64,000 nt of DNA from Novosphingobium sp. UBA6272 (lineage in GTDB: Bacteria; Pseudomonadota; Alphaproteobacteria; Sphingomonadales; Sphingomonadaceae), in assembly GCF_002440635.1 (NCBI RefSeq), contig NZ_DJUW01000002.1, positions 1-64,000 of the forward strand, given 5' to 3'. The first letter of the stretch is position 1. Each line of letters starts with the position of its first letter. Below the pieces are notes generated by a model. That model saw only the letters and a list, made by a program, of their open reading frames with translations. It did no database searches and was not told where the DNA came from. A program made the position numbers and the translations under genes. Below, piece by piece: positions 1-7,671 of this stretch.

Positions 1-217
1 CGCCGCCGCCGAAGCCGCCGCGATCACCTCCGCCGAAACCGCCACGATCACCGCCACCGCCGTAACCGCCGCGCGAACCGCCGCCGAAACCGCCGCGGTC
101 GCCACCGCCGCCGCCGAAGCGGTCACCGCTGCTGCCGGCGAATGGATCGAAACTGTCTTCTCCGAAACCGTCCCGCTTGTCGCGCCCGCGTCCGCGGCGC
201 CCTCTGTCAAAACCCAT
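1..217 (-). CDS. Glycine-rich N-terminus of a cold-shock-domain-like protein (partial)
   Basis: Only the first 72 codons are in the window; the 3' end lies beyond base 1. Translation starts at the ATG whose complement is 215-217. A basic opening (MGFDRGRRGRGRDKRDGFGE) is followed by runs of GGGG, GGF and DRGG separated by Asp, Arg, Phe and Tyr. From memory, sphingomonad cold-shock proteins have this kind of opening and Gly-rich linker followed by a C-terminal CspA fold. The cold-shock domain itself is not visible, so the family name is an inference; a glycine-rich RNA-binding protein of another kind remains possible. The trinucleotide-repeat look of the DNA comes from glycine codons. Confidence 0.6.
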   Translation of the reverse strand, partial: MGFDRGRRGRGRDKRDGFGEDSFDPFAGSSGDRFGGGGGDRGGFGGGSRGGYGGGGDRGGFGGGDRGGFGGG

Positions 218-518
218 AAACCTAGTCGTACCTTCGTTTCGCCCCACTCTAGACCCCCGATGGCGCGGACGAATCGCACCGGGCGACAGGGCGAACAACC
301 GTCAGGCTCTCTCCTCTGCACTTTTCCACATAGCCGAATTGAATCGCCATGGCGAATCGAATCACGGGAACGCGTCGCCCCGCGCCGCAGTGTGACATTT
401 CTGCACGTAAGAATGCATCACCAACTGCCGAAATGGCATTGCATTGCTGCGTCATGGCGCGCCAAGCTTGCCAGTCCTCACAAGCCTTGGCACAGCGCAG
501 AGCGGGAGGACCCGGGGC
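218..518. other. Intergenic region, divergent 5' regions
   Basis: About 300 bases separate the minus-strand glycine-rich gene from the plus-strand DUF442 gene, so both 5' regions must lie here. Several short reading frames overlap in it, but none has a convincing ribosome-binding site or family resemblance. A purine-rich GGGAGGA at 504-510 serves the downstream gene. I see no confident sigma-70 promoter and no RNA gene. Confidence 0.4.
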
Positions 519-950
519 ATGTTCCGTCAGTTGTCGCAGCAAGTTTACGCCAGCCCGCAGATCGGTCTGGACGAAGTCGCCGAGGCGGCCCGGCTGGGCG
601 TTGGGCTGATCATCAACAATCGCCCCGAAGGCGAAAGTGACGATCAGGTTCCGGGCGATGAAATCGCGGCAGCGGCCCGCGCAGCCGGGATGGACTATGT
701 CGCCATTCCGGTCACCCACGCCGGCTTTTCTGAATCCCAGGTCAAGGCCATGGCCGCAGCGCTGGCCTCGACCAGATCTCCGATCCTGGCCTATTGTCGC
801 TCGGGTACGCGCTCCACTCTGCTATGGGCTTTGGCCCGAGCCAGCGAAGGCGCAAGCCCGGCCGAACTTTCGGAAGCTGCCGCAGCGGCTGGCTATGACC
901 TTGGTCCGATCCGCGCCCTGCTCGACATGCTGGCGGCCCGGCGGGACTGA
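519..950 (+). CDS. DUF442 / TIGR01244-type phosphatase-like sulfurtransferase domain protein
   Basis: A 143-residue cytoplasmic protein matching the beta-lactamase-hydrolase-like phosphatase family (DUF442), which shares the fold of tyrosine phosphatases and rhodaneses. The N-terminal part has LIINNRPEGES (residues 30-40). The anion-binding loop YCRSGTRS holds the presumed nucleophile Cys93 and Arg98. The family is sometimes linked to sulfide oxidation when fused to other domains; this copy stands alone, so its substrate is unknown. ATG 519 is chosen because GGGAGGA lies 8 bases upstream; more upstream starts would add a low-quality N-terminus. The next gene begins 4 bases after the stop, suggesting co-transcription with the membrane and desaturase genes. 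Confidence 0.8.
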   Translation: MFRQLSQQVYASPQIGLDEVAEAARLGVGLIINNRPEGESDDQVPGDEIAAAARAAGMDYVAIPVTHAGFSESQVKAMAAALASTRSPILAYCRSGTRSTLLWALARASEGASPAELSEAAAAAGYDLGPIRALLDMLAARRD

Positions 951-954
951 CGCC

Positions 955-1368
955 GTGGTCGATGCGCTAATTCAGCTGGCTGGTTCAGTTGTCGCGATCC
1001 TGGTGATCGCCCTGATCTGCTGGAAGATGGGCCTGGGCGGCGATGTCCGGATCCGCGACGAGGCTGAGGCCCGAAATCTGGCGGACCAGGCAATCTATGG
1101 GTTTGACGCGGTCGACTGCGCGCTGGACCGTGCCGGGATCGGGGCGCTGCTCCGCGACAGAGAGGGACGGATGATGCTGTTGCGGCGCCACGGTGCGCAT
1201 TTTGCCTCGCGCCTGCTCGATAGCCACGCCTTCGCGCGGTTGGATCGGAATTTCCTGACCATCGGAACCGGCGAAGGCACATTCGGCCAGGTCACCCTTG
1301 ATCTCGGTGACAAGGCACAGGTCTGGGCCAGCAGCCTGCGCCATATCGGGAGCCAGAACCGTGCCTGA
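955..1368 (+). CDS. Conserved small membrane-anchored protein of unknown function
   Basis: 137 residues from a GTG start at 955, four bases after the DUF442 stop. One N-terminal hydrophobic helix (AGSVVAILVIALICW, about residues 9-23) is followed by a soluble domain with DEAEARNLADQAI and LLRDREGRMMLLRRHGAHFA. The rest is probably exposed on one side of the inner membrane. I do not recognise a family beyond a resemblance to hypothetical proteins placed before sterol-desaturase genes. Its stop overlaps the start of the desaturase gene by 8 bases, so translation of the two is probably coupled. The GTG start is the best fit to the short spacing, but its ribosome-binding site is weak. Confidence 0.65.
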   Translation: MVDALIQLAGSVVAILVIALICWKMGLGGDVRIRDEAEARNLADQAIYGFDAVDCALDRAGIGALLRDREGRMMLLRRHGAHFASRLLDSHAFARLDRNFLTIGTGEGTFGQVTLDLGDKAQVWASSLRHIGSQNRA

Positions 1369-2257
1369 TTTCAATCCCGTAACCTACGCGGTGCCCGGCT
1401 TCATCGTGCTGATCCTGATCGAGATGATCTGGGCCAAGCGGCGCGCGCCGGAAAAGTACGAACCGCGCGACACATTGATATCGTTGGCCATGGGCACCGG
1501 CAGCACTGCCGCTGGATTGCTGACCGCCGGCCTGATCGCCTCGCTGACCGTCTGGCTCTATCAGTTCCGGCTGGTCGAGATCGGCTGGCAATGGTGGGCC
1601 TGGGCTTTGTGCTTCGTGCTCGACGACATGGCCTATTACTGGTTCCACCGCTTCGCCCACCGGGTGCGCTGGATGTGGGCCAGCCACGTCAACCACCATT
1701 CCAGCCAGCACTACAACCTGTCGACCGCTCTGCGCCAGACCTGGACTGGCACCATTGCTCTGGGCTTCATCTTTCGCCTGCCGCTGGTCCTGATCGGCTT
1801 CCACCCGGCGATGATCCTGTTCTGCGGCGGGATCAACCTGATCTACCAGTTCTGGTTCCACACCGAGGCGATCGACAAGTTCCCGCGCTGGTTCGAAGCG
1901 GTGATGAACACCCCCAGCCACCACCGCGTCCACCACGCCACCAACCCGCTCTATCTCGACCGCAATTATGCCGGAGTCTTCATCGTCTGGGACAAGCTGT
2001 TCGGGACCTTTCAGCCCGAACTGGACAACGAGCGCATCCATTACGGGATCGTCAAGCAGCTGGGCAGTTTCAACCTGCTGTGGGTCGCCTTCCACGAATG
2101 GATCGGGATCGCCAAGGACGTCTGGAACGCGCCCTGGGGCTCCAAATTCGGCTATGTCTGGCGCCCGCCCGGCTGGAGTCATGACGGCAGCCGCGACACA
2201 TCGGAGACGATCCGTGAGCGCTGGCTTGCGCGGCATGGAGAGGCTCCTGCGGAATAG
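1361..2257 (+). CDS. Sterol desaturase / fatty acid hydroxylase superfamily membrane protein
   Basis: 298 residues from GTG 1361, preceded by GGGAG. It has the three histidine clusters of the membrane di-iron oxygenase superfamily: HRFAH (96-100), HVNHH (109-113) and HHRVHH (187-192), with an extra His near 167. At least three hydrophobic segments surround them. Members insert oxygen or a double bond into lipids such as sterols, carotenoids or alkyl lipids at the membrane. The substrate here cannot be read from sequence. Translation overlaps the upstream membrane gene. The GMC oxidoreductase gene follows 58 bases downstream and could act on an alcohol product, but that link is only contextual. 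Confidence 0.85.
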   Translation: MPDFNPVTYAVPGFIVLILIEMIWAKRRAPEKYEPRDTLISLAMGTGSTAAGLLTAGLIASLTVWLYQFRLVEIGWQWWAWALCFVLDDMAYYWFHRFAHRVRWMWASHVNHHSSQHYNLSTALRQTWTGTIALGFIFRLPLVLIGFHPAMILFCGGINLIYQFWFHTEAIDKFPRWFEAVMNTPSHHRVHHATNPLYLDRNYAGVFIVWDKLFGTFQPELDNERIHYGIVKQLGSFNLLWVAFHEWIGIAKDVWNAPWGSKFGYVWRPPGWSHDGSRDTSETIRERWLARHGEAPAE

Positions 2258-2315
2258 GATTGCACCGGTTTAAGCGCGCGCTTAATCCCGCCCGAAGTGT
2301 TACGGAGTCGGGTAG

Positions 2316-3902
2316 ATGGATCAGTTCGATGTGGTGGTGATTGGCGGCGGCAGCGCAGGCAGCGCGGCGGCGGCCCGGCTGACGGCTGACGGCAAGCTCA
2401 AGGTCTGCCTGCTCGAAGCCGGCGGGGCCAACACCGGCCTGCCAATCCGCACCCCGGGCCTCTTGAGCTTCGCGCCCAAGGCCAGCAACTGGGCCTATGA
2501 CACCGAACCGATGGCGGGGCTGAACGGCCGGACCGGCTACCAACCGCGCGGACGCGGGATGGGCGGGTCGAGCGCGATCAACGGCATGGTCTATATCCGC
2601 GGCAACGCGTGGGACTATGACAACTGGGCGGCGCTCGGCTGCACCGGCTGGGGCTGGGACGAGGTGCTGCCGGTGTTCTGCCGCCAGGAGGACAACCAGC
2701 GTGGGGCCGATGGCTATCATGGCGCAGGCGGACCGCTCCACGTCTCCGATCAGATCGCCCCCAGCCCGGTCGGCCAGGCCTTTGTCGATGCCGCGAGCCG
2801 GCTGCAATTACCGCTCAACGCCGACTTCAACGGCGCTCGGCAAGACGGCTTCGGGCTCTACCAGGTGACCCAGTACAAGGGCGAACGCTGGTCGGCGGCG
2901 CGGGCCTTTATCGATCCCTTGGCGGGCAAGCCCAACCTCAGCGTGCGGACCGGCGCGCTGGTTGAGAAGATCGTGATCGAGCAGGGTCGCGCCACCGGCG
3001 TCGCGGTGCGCTTCGGCAACAAGCGCGAAGTGATCAAGGCCAGTGGCGGCGTGGTGCTGTCGGCCGGGGCCTTCGGCAGTCCGCAGATCCTGATGCTGTC
3101 AGGTGTGGGCCCGGGTGCGCATCTGCAGGAGCACGGGATCGATGTGCAACTCGACAAGGCCGCGGTTGGTGCTGATCTGCAGGACCACTGCGATTACCTG
3201 GTCGGCTATGAGCTTGATGACCTCAGCCTGTTCGGCGGTTCCTTGCGCGGGCTGATGAAGGTCGCCGCCGCTTTTGTCGAACACCGCCTCAAGCGTACGG
3301 GCATGCTCACCACCAATTTCGCCGAGAGCGGCGGCTTCGTGACGATCCGCCCCGATGCCCCCGCGCCCGACGTGCAGTACCACTTCATCCGCGCGATCGT
3401 GCAGAACCACGGGCGCGACAAGCTTAAGGAGCACGGCTTCTCGCTCCACGCCTGCGTGCTGCGCCCCGAAAGCCGCGGCTGGGTGAAGCTGAAGTCAGCC
3501 GATCCGGCCGCCGCCCCGGCGATCAATCCCAACTTCCTCTCCGACGAGCGCGACCTCCACCTGCTGCGCGATGCGGCCCGGCTGATGTTCCGGATCGCCG
3601 AAACCCCGCCGTTGTCAGAGCTTGGCGCGAAAGAACGCAACCCGATCGACTGGCACGACGATGCGGCGCTGGAAGCCCGGATCCGCGAAGTGTCCGACAC
3701 GATCTATCACCCGGTCGGCACCTGCCGGATGGGCGGTGATGAGGCCAGCGTGGTCGACCCCAGGCTGAAAGCGCGCGGGATCGACGGGTTGTGGGTCGCC
3801 GACGCCAGCATCATGCCGCGCCTGGTCTCGGGCAACACCAACGCCCCCAGCATCATGATCGGCGAGCGCGCGGGTGAGTTCGTTTCCGCAGCCCTCCAAT
3901 GA
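2316..3902 (+). CDS. GMC-family FAD-dependent oxidoreductase (choline/alcohol dehydrogenase-like)
   Basis: 528 residues, normal length for the GMC family. The FAD-binding GGGSAG motif is at residues 10-15, the GMC signature GRGMGGSSAINGMVYIRG near 79-96, a second signature around SAGAFGSPQILMLSG, and a C-terminal HPVGTCRMG followed by NTNAPSIMIGERA. The His and Asn in these C-terminal blocks are the usual base and substrate-orienting residues. Such enzymes oxidise primary or polyethylene-glycol-like alcohols to aldehydes and pass electrons to a carrier. Labels such as choline dehydrogenase should be read as family-level only. Its TGA overlaps the ATG of the Gre-like gene (ATGA). Confidence 0.88.
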   Translation: MDQFDVVVIGGGSAGSAAAARLTADGKLKVCLLEAGGANTGLPIRTPGLLSFAPKASNWAYDTEPMAGLNGRTGYQPRGRGMGGSSAINGMVYIRGNAWDYDNWAALGCTGWGWDEVLPVFCRQEDNQRGADGYHGAGGPLHVSDQIAPSPVGQAFVDAASRLQLPLNADFNGARQDGFGLYQVTQYKGERWSAARAFIDPLAGKPNLSVRTGALVEKIVIEQGRATGVAVRFGNKREVIKASGGVVLSAGAFGSPQILMLSGVGPGAHLQEHGIDVQLDKAAVGADLQDHCDYLVGYELDDLSLFGGSLRGLMKVAAAFVEHRLKRTGMLTTNFAESGGFVTIRPDAPAPDVQYHFIRAIVQNHGRDKLKEHGFSLHACVLRPESRGWVKLKSADPAAAPAINPNFLSDERDLHLLRDAARLMFRIAETPPLSELGAKERNPIDWHDDAALEARIREVSDTIYHPVGTCRMGGDEASVVDPRLKARGIDGLWVADASIMPRLVSGNTNAPSIMIGERAGEFVSAALQ

Positions 3903-4363
3903 GCGTCGCCTTCCGCCGCGAGAGCGACGAGGGACATCTCGAACCGAAGTTCGAACTGCCAATCCCGCCCGGCCCGAACCTGGTGACTGCGCGGGGACTG
4001 GCCCTGCTCGAAGCGAAAGTCGCCGAGCTGGAAGCCGCACTCCCCGCGATCGCCGAAGAAGAGCCGCGCAAGAAACACCTGCGCGACCTGCGCTATTGGC
4101 GCACCCGGCTGGCGACAGCTGAGCTGAAGGAGGCGCGGACTGATGGCGTGGTCGGTTTCGGCAGCCGGGTTGAGATGCTGATGGGCGGCAAGAAGCGCGT
4201 GATTGAGCTGGTCGGGCATGACGAGGCCGATCCTGCCGCGGGCAAACTGGCCTTCACCGCCCCGCTGGCCCGCGCGGTGATGGGGGCCGAGGTGGGGGAT
4301 TTGCTCGATTTTGGCGGAAAAGAAGGGGCGGTTGAGGTGGTGGGGGTTGGTGGTCTGCAGTAA
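3899..4363 (+). CDS. GreA/GreB-family transcription factor-like protein
   Basis: 154 residues. The C-terminal half is the Gre FKBP-like domain (GFGSRVEML, VGHDEADPAAGKL, APLARAVMGAEVGDLL). The N-terminal half (about residues 28-75) is predicted to be a helical hairpin, as in GreA and GreB, which reach into the RNA polymerase secondary channel to trigger cleavage of backtracked RNA. The usual acidic tip with a D/SENADY-like motif is missing; at the turn there is AIAEEEPRKK instead. It may therefore be a Gre-type regulator that does not stimulate cleavage, though the EEE triplet could substitute. It overlaps the GMC oxidoreductase gene by 4 bases. Confidence 0.8.
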   Translation: MSVAFRRESDEGHLEPKFELPIPPGPNLVTARGLALLEAKVAELEAALPAIAEEEPRKKHLRDLRYWRTRLATAELKEARTDGVVGFGSRVEMLMGGKKRVIELVGHDEADPAAGKLAFTAPLARAVMGAEVGDLLDFGGKEGAVEVVGVGGLQ

Positions 4364-4441
4364 GGCTAATGTAGTGTTGCGCAACCAACATTCAGACTGT
4401 GGGTGGTCGCTAAAGAATAGCTTTTCGGATAAGCTACAAAG

Positions 4442-5605
4442 ATGGACGAGATAGGACAGACTGAAGCTGCTGGAAATGACTTAGCCAAGCGCCGCGTGCC
4501 GTGCCTAATCGCGTACCTGAATCCGTTTCGTATGGTCGAGGCTGAAACCTTGGCGCCTTGGAACGCGACGATCGCCGACATAAATGGTCAATCCTGGGAT
4601 TATTCTGCCCTTCACGAAATGGCAGGAGGCCTTGAGGTCGGCCTCAATTCACCATACCATCTCGTCGTAACACGCGACGGCGCCCTAGCACTCCCGCCAA
4701 TAGATCAATTGAGGTCAGACCAAAGTGCGGTTGCCTTTTTCAATCGCTGTTTGGCTGCGCTTTTGATTGGGGGCGTCTACTGTGAAGCAGTGACCCCCGA
4801 TGGACTCGATTTAGGTTCGATCATCGACTGGAAATATGTGCGTAGCCACAGATACGGGCTTGCAGCGTCCAATCGTTTCCATGAGCAAATCAGGTATGGC
4901 AAAGCGAGCGCAATTGAGGCGATCACGCTCTTTCGACCGCGAACCATTGCCTTTGCAACACTTCAAAATGCGATGAAGTCAGGCCTGGAAGTCCTGAATT
5001 TGCTGCCGACCCTTCAGGGCGAATATCTTTTGAAGGGGGGCACAGGCCTGGCCCGACGAGATTGGGGTGCTGCACTCGCCAATCTTTGGATAGTTACCGA
5101 GCAGCTCGTTTCAGGTCTCTGGGCCCGCGAGGTCGTGGAACCGACGCTCAAAGACAACCCGAGTACGGCCCGCCGAAATCAGCTGAACGATACGCGTACG
5201 TGGACCGTGTCAGCCCGCCTTGAACTGTTGTATCAGAAGGGAGTTATACCTGCGGAAACGTTTGGTGCTCTGGGCAAGGCGAGAAAGGCTCGAAATAGTC
5301 TATCTCACGAGGGCAAACACCCATCGGAGAGGGACGCATATGCATCATACGAAGGCGTTCGCGGACTTCTGTCGATCGCCCTTGACGGAATGCGCCCGGC
5401 CCTTTTCGACGTTGATCTAGCAGACCACTCATTGTCCGATCCGTTCGCGCCGCCCAAGCGGCTAGAAATGCAGCCAGAATTCTGGATGGAAATCCCGAAA
5501 CTGCCCGGAGAACTTGAATTAGAAAGAGCTGAAGCAAAATCGCGCATTCTTAAGCGGCGTTCGCGGCACGAAGAAAAGCCTAGCCCCGGGTCAAGCCCGG
5601 GGTGA
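4442..5605 (+). CDS. Orphan protein with HEPN-like C-terminal domain
   Basis: 387 residues with no family I recognise across the N-terminal 180. The C-terminal part looks helical: LANLWIVTEQLVSGLW (about 212-227), then KARKARNSLSHEGKH with R284-N285-x3-H289, fitting the R-x4-6-H signature of HEPN ribonuclease-type domains. HEPN proteins often act in toxin-antitoxin, abortive-infection or RNA-processing systems. No antitoxin or nucleotidyltransferase gene is adjacent. Base composition is visibly AT-richer and codon use less GC-biased than in its neighbours, which suggests acquisition. The last eleven codons and the stop come from a dispersed palindromic repeat. The HEPN assignment rests on a motif and helix pattern, not on alignment. 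Confidence 0.6.
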   Translation: MDEIGQTEAAGNDLAKRRVPCLIAYLNPFRMVEAETLAPWNATIADINGQSWDYSALHEMAGGLEVGLNSPYHLVVTRDGALALPPIDQLRSDQSAVAFFNRCLAALLIGGVYCEAVTPDGLDLGSIIDWKYVRSHRYGLAASNRFHEQIRYGKASAIEAITLFRPRTIAFATLQNAMKSGLEVLNLLPTLQGEYLLKGGTGLARRDWGAALANLWIVTEQLVSGLWAREVVEPTLKDNPSTARRNQLNDTRTWTVSARLELLYQKGVIPAETFGALGKARKARNSLSHEGKHPSERDAYASYEGVRGLLSIALDGMRPALFDVDLADHSLSDPFAPPKRLEMQPEFWMEIPKLPGELELERAEAKSRILKRRSRHEEKPSPGSSPG

Positions 5606-5609
5606 CGGG
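5570..5609 (+). repeat. Dispersed palindromic (REP-like) repeat, single copy
   Basis: The core is CCCCGGG-tcaag-CCCGGGG (5584-5602) flanked by GAAGAAAAGCCT on the left and TGACGGG on the right. The reverse complement of 63205-63242, inside ileS, is nearly the same over about 40 bases, and 63255-63292 is a second copy in the opposite arm. The TGA in the right flank (5603-5605) is the stop codon of the HEPN-like gene. Confidence 0.85.
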
Positions 5610-5630
5610 ATGAGGAGTGTGTTCCAACCA

Positions 5631-5781
5631 GATACTCCCCCTCTGGGGGAGGTGGATCGCGTAGCGAGACGGAGGGGGGTGGAGACAGGAAAGCCGCGGT
5701 AGCGGCTGCGCGCTGCCGCGCGCTTGCTTGTTCGCCCCCCTCCACCGCTTTGCGGTTCCCCTCCCCCGGTGGGGGAGGATC
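5631..5781. repeat. Imperfect inverted-repeat element (MITE-like) between convergent genes
   Basis: Two roughly 50-base arms, 5631-5682 and 5733-5781, are imperfect reverse complements. Both hold a CTCCCCC...GGGGGAGG hairpin followed by a GGAGGGGGG block. The centre (5683-5732) is GC-rich and codes for nothing recognisable. It lies downstream of both the HEPN-like gene and the minus-strand helicase gene. I see no transposase, so this is at most a non-autonomous element. Similar stem-rich repeats are common in sphingomonad genomes (from memory). Confidence 0.6.
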
Positions 5782-5786
5782 TGGAG

Positions 5787-7523
5787 TTAGGGCCTCGGCC
5801 CCTTGGGCTTGCCCTTGTGAAAAGTCCTTGGCCCCTTGGCCCCAGAACCACCCTGCCCACGATGCGGCTTGGGGGGTGGGCCGCCGCGGGCTCTGTGCGG
5901 GGCGCCGTGCTGCGGCGGGGCCAGGCTCTGTTCGATGGTGATCCCGCTTTCATCGTCGCCTTCCACACCGGCGGTGCGCTTCACCGCGTCGGCGAATTTG
6001 CGGGCGGCGGCAGTGGGGACCTGGAAGTGGGTTTCCTGCTGGCCGATCCGGATCGCGCCGACTTCGTTGCGGGTGATGTGGCCGCGGCGGCAGAGCAGCG
6101 GCAGGATCCAGCGCGCGTCGGCGTTCTGGCGGCGGCCGACGTCCATGCGGAACCAGACCACGTCGTCGAAGCCGGGGCGATGGCGCTCGACTTGCGCGGC
6201 GCGCTGGGCTTCGTGGGTGCCGGGGATCAGTTCTTCGGGCGCGGGCATCGCGGCGCGGTGGGCGCGAACGAGGGCGGCGGCGATATCTTCCGGGCTGCGT
6301 TCGGCGAGCAGGCGTTGGGCCAGTTCGCGGTCTTCCTCGTCGAATTCGGCCGGCGCGAGCAACGCGGTGATCAGGCGTTCGCGGTCATTGCGGCGGATAT
6401 CGTCGGGCGTGGGGGCTTCGCGCCATTCGGCCTCGATCCGCGCGCCGCGCAGCATCGATTCGACCCGCTTGCGGCGCGGATAGGGAACCACGATTACCGC
6501 GGTGCCCTTTTTGCCGGCGCGGCCCGTCCGGCCTGAGCGGTGCTGGAGCGCTTCGGCATCGCGCGGGATTTCGACGTGGATCACCAGGCTGAGCGTCGGC
6601 AAGTCGATCCCGCGTGCAGCAACATCGGTGGCCACGCAAACGCGCGCGCGGCGATCGCGCAGCGCCTGCAGCGCATTGTTGCGCTCGCTCTGGCTGTGCT
6701 CGCCCGACAGCGCGACCGCAGCGAACCCGCGTTCGATCAGTGCGGCGTGGAGGTGCCGGACATTGTCGCGCGTGGCGCAGAACAGCATAGCGGTTTCTGC
6801 CTCGTGAAAGCGCAGCAGGTTGATCACCGCGTGTTCGATCTGGGCCGGGGCGACCGTGACCGCCTGATATGCGATATCGCCGTGGCCGCGATCCTCGCCC
6901 ACGGTCGAGATCCGCAGCGCATCGCGCTGGTAACGCCGCGCAAGCGCGACGATCGGCTTGGGCATGGTCGCCGAAAACAGCAGCGTGCGGCGGGTCTGCG
7001 GGGTGGCGTCGAGGATTTCCTCAAGGTCTTCGCGAAAGCCCATGTCGAGCATTTCGTCGGCCTCATCGAGCACCACCGCGCGCATTGTCGACAAGTCGAG
7101 CGCGCCGCGTTCGAGGTGATCGCGCAAGCGGCCGGGGGTGCCGACCACGATATGCGCGCCGTGGCTGAGCGCGCGGCGCTCCTTGCTGGGGTCCATCCCG
7201 CCGACGCAGCTGGCGATCCGCGCCCCGGCCTTGGCATAGAGCCAGATCAGCTCGCGGCTGACCTGCAGGGCGAGCTCACGGGTCGGCGCGATTACCAGCG
7301 CAAGTGGCGCGCCGGGCTGGGGCAGCTTGCCTTCGGCCAGCAGCTCGTCGGCAATCGCGAGACCAAAGGCGACAGTCTTGCCCGACCCGGTCTGCGCCGA
7401 AACCACCAGATCGCGGCCCCGCGCTTCATGTTCGAGCACCTGGGCCTGGACGGGGGTCAGCGCAGTATAGCCATGCGCGGCGAGCGCTTCGGAGAGAAGC
7501 GGGGTTACATCGGGAAAGGACAT
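5787..7523 (-). CDS. DEAD-box ATP-dependent RNA helicase with DbpA-like RNA-binding domain
   Basis: 578 residues from the ATG complementary to 7521-7523. Motif I AQTGSGKT is at 43-50, Ia PTRELA at 80-85, GTPGR near 128-132, DEAD at 153-156, SAT at 184-186, ATDVAARGIDL near 298-308 and HRSGRTGRAG at 328-337, so all catalytic motifs are intact. A region around 465-530 (VVWFRMDVGRRQNADARWIL) resembles the DbpA C-terminal RNA-binding domain. The tail is basic and Pro/Gly-rich. Such helicases remodel rRNA during ribosome assembly or cold adaptation. An earlier in-frame start exists, but AGGGGG about 13 bases upstream supports 7523. Confidence 0.92.
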   Translation of the reverse strand: MSFPDVTPLLSEALAAHGYTALTPVQAQVLEHEARGRDLVVSAQTGSGKTVAFGLAIADELLAEGKLPQPGAPLALVIAPTRELALQVSRELIWLYAKAGARIASCVGGMDPSKERRALSHGAHIVVGTPGRLRDHLERGALDLSTMRAVVLDEADEMLDMGFREDLEEILDATPQTRRTLLFSATMPKPIVALARRYQRDALRISTVGEDRGHGDIAYQAVTVAPAQIEHAVINLLRFHEAETAMLFCATRDNVRHLHAALIERGFAAVALSGEHSQSERNNALQALRDRRARVCVATDVAARGIDLPTLSLVIHVEIPRDAEALQHRSGRTGRAGKKGTAVIVVPYPRRKRVESMLRGARIEAEWREAPTPDDIRRNDRERLITALLAPAEFDEEDRELAQRLLAERSPEDIAAALVRAHRAAMPAPEELIPGTHEAQRAAQVERHRPGFDDVVWFRMDVGRRQNADARWILPLLCRRGHITRNEVGAIRIGQQETHFQVPTAAARKFADAVKRTAGVEGDDESGITIEQSLAPPQHGAPHRARGGPPPKPHRGQGGSGAKGPRTFHKGKPKGPRP

Positions 7524-7671
7524 GATGCGCTGCCCCCTAGAGGATAAGGGGGCGTTTGGCTTGTATTGTTTTGCACGGGCCCTGATCTGGGCCATTGCCA
7601 CCCTGCAACTGCAAAGGGCCGAAGCGCTGTTTGCGCCCCGGCCCCTTGTCACTTGCCGATCGGTGGACCGA

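Noticed and set aside
1..150. CRISPR- or satellite-like trinucleotide repeats
   Set aside because: They are glycine codons of a minus-strand reading frame with irregular spacing; no constant repeat-spacer pattern.
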